Shown piece by piece: positions 7,459 to 12,757 of a stretch of 12,757 nucleotides of DNA (positions within the stretch are counted from its first letter, which is position 1; each line of letters starts with the position of its first letter). The stretch spans positions 1 to 12,757 of the forward strand of contig NW_025955726.1 of assembly GCF_022376445.1 (NCBI RefSeq), given 5' to 3'. The notes under the pieces are model-generated. The model saw nothing but the letters and a program-made list of their open reading frames with translations, searched no databases and had not been told where the DNA came from. The DNA comes from Fomitopsis serialis. Taxonomy: Eukaryota; Basidiomycota; Agaricomycetes; Polyporales; Fomitopsidaceae. The translations under genes and the position numbers were made by a program.

Positions 7459-7911
7459 ATGGTACATTCCAGCAGCCGAGCTATCCAGACGAGCATCAGC
7501 GCCCAGCTGACCATTTGACTGGCTTACACGTACCAGGAACAACAAGAACGCACAGCCGCGCTGCAAGAGAAGGTGGACGAACTCAAACGCAAGTTACGGT
7601 ATGCGCACGTAGTCCTCCTCACAACATCCGACACTCACTGAGGAGCGACGTCGGTCATAGGGAGCGCGAAGATGCTTTAAATGCAGTCTGGCGGAAAATA
7701 ATTGAGCTTTGGCACCATGTGGCAAAAGACGACGCTCAGGTGAGACGACCGTCTCGCAATGGCGCATATATCCACTCTAACATCTCAAATCCACAGATAT
7801 TGATAGAGAGAGTACGTTGACTCTCAGATCCGTGTGTTGGATGAATGCTCATACTTGTCCGCATAGCTGGCTCAGATTGCTAATCGGCAGACTACGACTC
7901 AGTCCGACTAG
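7459..7911 (+). CDS. Five-exon mini-gene, 67-aa predicted coiled-coil protein
   Basis: Exons are 7459-7461 (the ATG alone), 7537-7598, 7661-7739, 7797-7811 and 7867-7911. Introns of 75, 62, 57 and 55 nt have GTACAT, GTATGC, GTGAGA and GTACGT donors. Branch points CTGAC and CTAAC are clear in the first and third, and all phases agree. The protein reads EQQERTAALQEKVDELKRKL, REREDALNAVWRKIIELWHH, VAKDDAQILIERLAQIANRQ, then a short Thr-rich tail and TAG. It is one long amphipathic helix with heptad-like Leu, Val and Ile spacing, so oligomerisation is likely. The plus strand has no ATG from about 6860 to 7459, which fixes the first possible start. A stronger donor GTATGG at 7457 would require an upstream exon I cannot find, so the first exon is the weak part. 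Partner and function unknown. Confidence 0.6.
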
Positions 7912-7958
7912 TGTTGCCGTGGTTTGCAAGCGCCCAATGACCTAACTGGTTGACATCA

Positions 7959-8030
7959 CGGTTATAACCGAAAAGTAAGGGGTTTTTTTCCCCATATCTT
8001 TGGTTATATTTGGCCATATATTGGTCAAAT
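7959..8030 (+). repeat. AT-rich patch with palindromes and 10-bp repeats
   Basis: A perfect palindrome CGGTTATAACCG is at 7959-7970. GGGG, T7, CCCC follows at 7979-7993. Three diverged 10-bp repeats of TTGGYYATAT type are at 8000-8009, 8010-8019 and 8021-8030. It lies just after the stop of the mini-gene and could hold its 3' processing signals, or be the end of an old insertion. Confidence 0.45.
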
Positions 8031-8308
8031 TAGCAGTCAGATCCGGTTAGAAGCACACTCGTAAGCCATCCCGGTCAGCAGTCAGCAACTTTGCGTAAGT
8101 GTTCATCCACCTTCGACTCGGGTACAGACCATTCTTGGTCTTATCTGTCGGTTGGAGGATCCTGCACCTGCGAGATCGACTCCTTGTGTGTGTGAATCGG
8201 GGCTTGATTGCGTAGTGCAGGAGCCCTGTAGCGCTCGTATGAGCTCGAGTGATACGGCTCCTCTTGCACACGCGGTACCGTACTTGTCAATGGCGCTGCC
8301 AGAGAAGT

Positions 8309-10400
8309 CAGTACATCCTTCGAGGCGGATGTACTGTCCTTCACTGAGCACTCGCCCATCGTGACCCGGTTCTTGCTGCTGGTCGACACGGCCAGTGTTG
8401 ATTCCAAAACCTTGCAAGCCGTTGAAGTGGGAGCAGTCGACGTCGGCTTGATTGTCGAGTACGACGAGGTCAGTACATCCGGCAACTCGGATGTACTGCG
8501 CCCCGTCGGCTGCTCGATAACTCGCTCAGTGGACTTGGTGTTTGCCACAGATTGAGTCCTTATACGTATGGCGGGTGGGTAGCCAACAAAGCATAGCGAC
8601 TTCATATGGACACATCGAAGTCGGATGGACCTGCATGAGCTTGGGTCGTCGACCGGCGTCGCTTGACGAGCCGTTGACCGAGATGAGCTTGTGCCTTGAC
8701 GAGCTAGGCGTGGCCGACGTGCTTCTGGGTACGTCGACAACGGCCTAGTCGCAAGATTCGGCCCTGTCGTGAACGCAGAGCGAGGAGCTCTGCGTAAGCG
8801 ACGCTCGTGTCTTCGCGCTGTAGTCGGATGTGTTGGTCGTGCTTGATTACACACCGATTGAGTCGCGGAGCGTGGTCTCCGACATGGAGGTCGGTGCTGA
8901 GTACACAGCAGACGTGCTCGGTACGCTCTTGCATGCGTCCGACACGTAGCTGCTGTCGCGCATAGAACCCACAATGAGCAGCGAGGTCATCGTGTACTAC
9001 TTTGGCTGCGGTGTTGCAGGCGACCCAATGGATATGCTCGGCTTGCGCATCATCAATACCGCAGCAGGCTTTGATCTGACGAGCCCATCGACGCGCATAT
9101 CAAGTCGAGGGTCGCCGACCTTGACGAGCAGGCCTTGTCGCCCGTCTTGACACACGTGGATATGGACGAGTGTCGTGCGTCGTGACGGTGCAGAGCTCGG
9201 TAGCCAAGCCGTTGCGCGCGTTACCAGTCCCATCGGCAATTAGTACATCGAGCCTTGAGCTCGACGTACTCGTTGCACGAAGAGTAGGTGTTGTGATACA
9301 GTCAGAAGACGTGCCGGTTGTGCTGGGTTGCACCCCGGACACGTCGTGTGTCGTGACAACGCTGGGCTCATTAACATGGCCATCACATAGGTTCAGTAGC
9401 TCCGAAGTGTCGACAACGGCGAGTGCAATGCGTTCGTTGCTCATTGAACCATCCGCTGAAGCAGAGTCTGAGTGTGGATGCGGGAGGACGGAAGTACGAC
9501 GGTCACAGGCAGTGAGTACATCGAGCCTTGAGCTCGTTGTACTCCCTACGTGGAGCGCGGTGGTTGCATGAGGGTGTAAGACGCACCGGTCGTGCTCGTT
9601 TGCACACCGGACACGTCATGTGTCGTGACGCCGCGAGGCTCGTTAGCCAAGCCGTTATGCGGGCTTGCTACACCAGTAAGGTAGCCAGCAGTTGGTGCCT
9701 CGAGCTCGACGCTCGTGGTACTATCCACTAGTCTGGGCGGCAGACGCGTGTACGTCAAAACGGGAGTTTGAGGAGTCGCGGCGAGCATGCTTGAAGGTGC
9801 ATCGCGCGCGTCTCGGGAATCGGCTGTGTGTACCTCGGGCGGCGGGCTCGAAGTATGCATAGCGCGAGGTGATATAGAAGGAGAATAGGACCGCCCAGTA
9901 GAACCAAGAGGTTCTCCGGGCACGCCGCTATGCGAGTCAGAGATGTGGTGAACGGCAGCGAGCACGGACGTGCGTGCTTCGTGCACATCCACAGAAAAGG
10001 CACCATGCGATATATCGAGCGATGGGCTCGACGTATCCGCCGCATGCTGTGGTGGAGGGATGAATATAGGAAGCGGACTGGTAGAGCTCGAAGGCTTTCC
10101 AGAGACGCGCCGTCTCGCGAAATAGGAGCAGTAGGCACGATGACCGTACTGCTGGCTGGGCCTAGTACCCTGCTGTTGACATTGGAGAAGCACGCAATGA
10201 ACCCGTTGTTCGTTGGGTTGCTTTCCCATGTAGGTACTGCGATTGTGGACGTGCGTACCAGGCGCACCGTTGTAAGGTGTACCTCAATGCCGTCGCTCGC
10301 ACATGAGGGGTCGACCAACGCGCCAGGTACGTTTCCGGGTACACCAGGTGCGGCGTCGTTCTCTTGACAGCGTGTACATTGAGCGCTATGCTCGACGTAC
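8309..10400. repeat. Family of eight related hairpins
   Basis: Two have perfect 10-bp arms CAGTACATCC / GGATGTACTG with 8-nt loops: 8309-8336 and 8471-8498. Six have 11-13-bp arms related to GAGTACATCGAGC / GCTCGACGTACTC with 5-nt loops: 9242-9270 (one mismatch), 9514-9544 (one mismatch), 9695-9721 (two), 9830-9856 (three, all transitions), 10009-10037 (two) and 10374-10400 (two). Loop length is constant within each class while loop sequence varies. Confidence 0.7.
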
Positions 10401-10440
10401 CGTCTGTGCAGCGAGACGTGAAAGAAAGGGGCACGTCAGA

Positions 10441-10741
10441 CGTGTTGCCCTGCAGGACGTCGGATACGGCGCTGAGGTCGTCCCGGAAGACGGAAGTGCT
10501 GTCTTCGTGCCCAGCAGTGCGCGCGACAAATTTCCCGTGCGTCGCTACGCCTGCTGGCGCGGGCAGTGGCAGTAGAACGGACACGTCGGACGCGTAGCTC
10601 TGTGCGTCCGCCGTGTTACCGTCCAAGGTGGTGGGTACGACGTAAGAGTCGTCGAAAGAGGCGGAGATGCCGTCTTTGTGGCTAGCAGGCCTCGCATAAC
10701 GGACTTCCCGTACGTCGATACGCCTGCTGGCGCGGCACTGG
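10441..10741. repeat. Two diverged copies of a 130-bp unit, 171 bp apart
   Basis: 10441-10569 and 10612-10741 align over their length, starting CGTGTT and ending at CCTGCTGGCGCGG. The minus-strand reading of the first copy is continuous (PAPAGVATHGKFVARTAGHE, then FRDDLSAVSDVLQGNTSDV). The second copy has one extra base near 10684 that breaks the frame (APAGVSTYGKSVMRG before it, FDDSYVVPTTLDGNTADA after it in another frame). Confidence 0.6.
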
Positions 10742-10804
10742 GAGTGGAGGCGGCGAGGTGGGGACGTTCGGTGAGGTCGTACCTGCGGTTCTCGAGCCTT
10801 CGTG

Positions 10805-10890
10805 CTCGTTTTCTCTGCTCGCCCCGCGCCCTCCCTCCTTCCTTTCCTTCCTCCTATCCTCCTTCTCCTCCCCCTCTCCCTTCTCCTGGC
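10805..10890 (+). other. Pyrimidine-rich tract
   Basis: About 85 bp of almost pure C/T on the plus strand (runs of CCTCC and CTTCC). In fungi such tracts often lie at core promoters of genes read in the same direction, but no plus-strand gene directly follows. On the minus strand it encodes only a Glu/Lys/Arg/Gly low-complexity run. Confidence 0.5.
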
Positions 10891-11275
10891 TCCGCATTCT
10901 CGGGGCTCCGCGTGGTTCTGTTGCTCGGCGCTGGACTTGTACGCGCGTTGTGCGAGTCCTGGGCCGCGCAGCCTTGTTGCGTGTTGCTTCGGTCGCGAAG
11001 ATCCGGGTAGGAGTCGCCAGATTCAAATTGGAGAGATGAGGTGCGAGGATCGAGTGGAGGGTTCGCAGGCGGAAGTTGAGGGCCTGTTGAAGAAGGGGAT
11101 GGCGGTCTTTGTGGCACCTGTAGGGTGCGCAAGTCGGACGTCAGCGCGGACATACGCTGGTTCAACAGGTACAATGGAAAAGCTCCCGAAAGTGCAGGCA
11201 AATATGAAGCATTCAATTACTCACCACGCCAACCGTCATTGGGCCCCCGACGCGCTGCATGTACATACGTCGCAT
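10854..11275 (-). CDS. Possible 5' end of a minus-strand Ser/Pro-rich gene
   Basis: An exon ending MQRVGGPMTVGV (candidate ATGs 11275, 11266, 11260 and 11239, all in one frame) meets a GTGAGT donor. The intron would be 11224-11157 (68 nt, acceptor CCAG), phase 0. The next exon reads RMSALTSDLRTLQVPQRPPS and continues Pro/Ser/Asn-rich (DPRTSSLQFESGDSYPDLRD) to a stop near 10854 within a purine-rich run. It could be the start of the Ser/Thr-rich repeat protein to its left, since both are read in the same direction and similar in composition. The branch point is weak and the start is undecided, so this is a tentative model. Confidence 0.3.
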
Positions 11276-11351
11276 CCCGAGAGCTTGGCGGTGAGCATAC
11301 CGTGGTAAGCGTGACCTGTCACATGGCACGCAATGTGACTGTGCGCGCCAT

Positions 11352-11424
11352 GGCCGAGTCCACGGCCGAGTCCACAACCCGCGCCTCCTGTTCTTCCTCC
11401 CCCTCCTCCTCCTCCTCCTCCTCT
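11352..11424 (+). repeat. 12-bp tandem duplication and CCT microsatellite
   Basis: GGCCGAGTCCAC is repeated exactly at 11352-11363 and 11364-11375. A (CCT)n-type run follows at about 11394-11424. This pyrimidine-rich stretch could be a core promoter for the plus-strand gene at 11877, although it is about 450 bp away. Confidence 0.55.
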
Positions 11425-11429
11425 GCATC

Positions 11430-11876
11430 GCGGTTGCACATCTCATCCCAACTCGACTTCTCTCATCATTCTCAACCCGTTTTGGCGTCCTCAAGGCTCC
11501 TTGGCACATTCCCTTGAGTGGTGCGTCCTGAGGGCATACGCCTGAAGTCGACCCTCTACGACAGACTGCGTGCGCTCAGGAAGGTTTCTGCCTGTTGCCC
11601 AGTTTCCTCTTCACGGTCGCGCCCGGATCGAATTTCTCGTTGTCTCAAAAACTGAAGGTTGCGGGAAGGGTACGTACGCCTTGTGCAGTTATCTATATGC
11701 TGACCTGCCATACAGTGTGTTGGTAGTCCACCGTCGACATCGGATTCTGGTCACGATTTCGCGTGAATCGGGAGTGGGCTGCTTGCACGACTCCAAGGTA
11801 GCCCGGACCATCTCACACCTTGTATGGATGCTGACGCGGCAACTCAGATAGCATACCACTCAAACAAACAATTGTG
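11430..11876. other. Stretch with no supported gene, upstream of gene E
   Basis: The plus frame 11570-11851 starts with GTG and shows no convincing motif. I see no other coding signal. The last bases before 11877 are A/C-rich (ACTCAAACAAACAATTG), typical of a fungal 5' leader. Confidence 0.45.
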
Positions 11877-12757
11877 ATGTCCAACCGTCGACCAACGTCG
11901 TTTAGCGAGCCCGTGTGAGTATCCACGACGGCCATGCTCAGCGGACGCTCTAATGATCGACATTAGCCCTGGAATATCAAGGTTAGAGTATGGGTGTCCT
12001 GGGCGTACTAGCGCATCGAATGTGAGGTACGTTGTAGAACATTCCGGCCAATGCGTGCATGACTGACGGCACATATGAAGCGCCACAGCCGATTTGCAGC
12101 ATTCAACCGCAGAAGTCCTTGGGCGTATGGTACAACCGGACACTGTCAACTTCCCGGAGCCACGAGTCGCAGGTCGAGGACCCTTGGTTCTTCGTGAGAC
12201 TCCTCATCTCTTTGGTGCGTCCGGTGTCTGTTCAGTTCCAAGGCTACATTGTACTAATTGCTACGTAAAGATGAGACCTCAAATGCCAACCTAAAGTGGT
12301 GCGACGGTCAGCTTGCCACTGAGTGGAAGATGGATGCTCGCGCCGTCGTGACGACCGCCAATGCGACGTGGATGCCCGAGTTCCCAGTCCCTTCACCAGG
12401 GCAGATCTGCACTCGCGCAGACGGACGATGGGGGCCCCACGAGTATTCGCGATGGCCGCAACTATATCATTCGAACGTCATTCATCATTCATGTATTCCC
12501 CAGCAAGACGCGCAGATCGACCAGCTGGACTTCCGCGCGTTGTTGTTTTGGAAGACGATCCGACCTGAAGATTGGGCTCAAAACCTTACCTGCGGTGTGC
12601 CTGACTTGGGGTCTGTCCGGCCATTACTGCTGATCAGTCTTCACTCGTCCGCGAGAACGGTCATGGACAGGTTTGAGAAGTGTGCAGACGGCAAGAAGGA
12701 AACCGAGAAGAACTTGGGTCAACATCTCTGTGCGACCATTCGCCAGCTCTCGCCCGC
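11877..12757 (+). CDS. Gene E: four-exon uncharacterised Agaricomycete-type protein, 3' truncated
   Basis: Exons are 11877-11914, 11967-12021, 12100-12264 and 12312-12757 (runs off the edge), about 236 codons visible. Introns are 52, 78 and 47 nt: GTGAGT/CTAAT/TTAG, GTGAGG/CTGAC/TTTGCAG and GTAAAG/GTCAG, all in consistent phase. The protein starts MSNRRPTSFSEPV and passes through HSTAEVLGRMVQPDTVNF. Exon 4 reads GRWGPHEYSRWPQLYHSN, LDFRALLFWKTIRPEDWAQN, GVPDLGSVRPLLLISLHSSA and KNLGQHLCATIRQL. The RW-x-P-x-LYH and GVPDLG stretches resemble, from memory, a large uncharacterised protein family of Agaricomycetes; I cannot check this. A shorter model would start at ATG 12330. A leader rich in CAAAC precedes ATG 11877. 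No catalytic motif is seen and the function is unknown. Confidence 0.6.

Larger units (their letters stand above)
8141..10750 (-). pseudogene. Degenerate Ser/Thr-rich repeat-coding region
   Basis: On the minus strand, long open pieces in changing frames encode Ser/Thr/Pro-rich sequence. Examples are TSSSRLDVLIADGTGNARNG, NGLANEPRGVTTHDVSGVQT and STTGTSSDCITT. The piece VTTHD recurs near 9629, 9357 and 9186. The motif T-S-S-x-x-L-D-V starts most units and is encoded by a hairpin each time. Stops and one-base shifts interrupt the reading (for example TAG near 9546 and TAA near 8849), so no intact gene can be drawn. Spacing between hairpin centres is often a multiple of three (273, 135, 180, 162), as expected for a former coding repeat. 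The plus strand is also open in places (8253-8555, 9146-9571) with shared wobble positions, so the sense strand is not proven. A secreted or surface Ser/Thr-rich repeat protein is one possible origin; I recognise no family. Confidence 0.35.

Noticed and set aside
8704..8974. Minus-strand frame resembling a transposon-like protein around LSTDLHVGDHAPRLNRCVI
   Set aside because: It has the look of an antisense translation. A neighbouring minus frame carries the Ser/Thr-rich signal, and no retroelement motif could be matched.
11570..11851. Plus-strand frame of 93 codons
   Set aside because: It starts at GTG, has no motif and no splice connection to gene E, so it is not supported.

Overview
The window looks like nuclear DNA of a basidiomycete fungus, most likely an Agaricomycete. 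It is GC-rich. The genes I can model are cut by short introns of 47-78 nt with GT(G/A)NGT-type donors, CTGAC or CTAAC branch points and YAG acceptors. The gene at the right end also resembles, from memory, an uncharacterised Agaricomycete protein family. No tRNA, rRNA, CRISPR array or bacterial-type operon is visible, and no protein here has a function I can name with certainty.

Left part (1-6990): an acidic C-terminal tail of a plus-strand gene ends at 147. Facing it tail-to-tail is a minus-strand array of uncharacterised genes, read right to left. Gene A (6855-6044, two exons, 249 aa) comes first. Gene B/C follows: 5' half at 5492-4510, 3' half at 1787-1111. Gene D (752-176) is last and carries two frameshifts. 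B/C appears to be one gene of about 510 codons, with a Pro/Ser-rich middle and a cluster of six cysteines in Zn2Cys6 spacing. It is split by a 2.7-kb segment of different composition (1788-4509) bounded by a perfect 15-bp inverted repeat. Reading frame is kept if the segment is removed. A and B share a W-L-x-W-A motif just before a phase-0 intron, and A and D share a 17-bp promoter element. The array therefore looks like a co-regulated, partly paralogous gene set, possibly the cargo of a mobile element.

The inserted segment (1788-4509) has no recognisable transposase. It holds several perfect hairpins, a TATA box with an ATG-free pyrimidine-rich leader, and short tandem repeats.

Middle (6990-8040): a divergent control region with a cluster of CTGCGTT motifs separates gene A from a plus-strand five-exon mini-gene (7459-7911, 67 aa, predicted coiled coil). 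An AT-rich patch with palindromes follows it.

Right part (8140-11275): a degenerate Ser/Thr-rich repeat region. Eight related hairpins occur in it, and each encodes a similar T-S-S-x-x-L-D-V motif on both strands. A possible minus-strand 5' end lies near 11275. From 11877 a plus-strand four-exon gene runs off the right end (12757).
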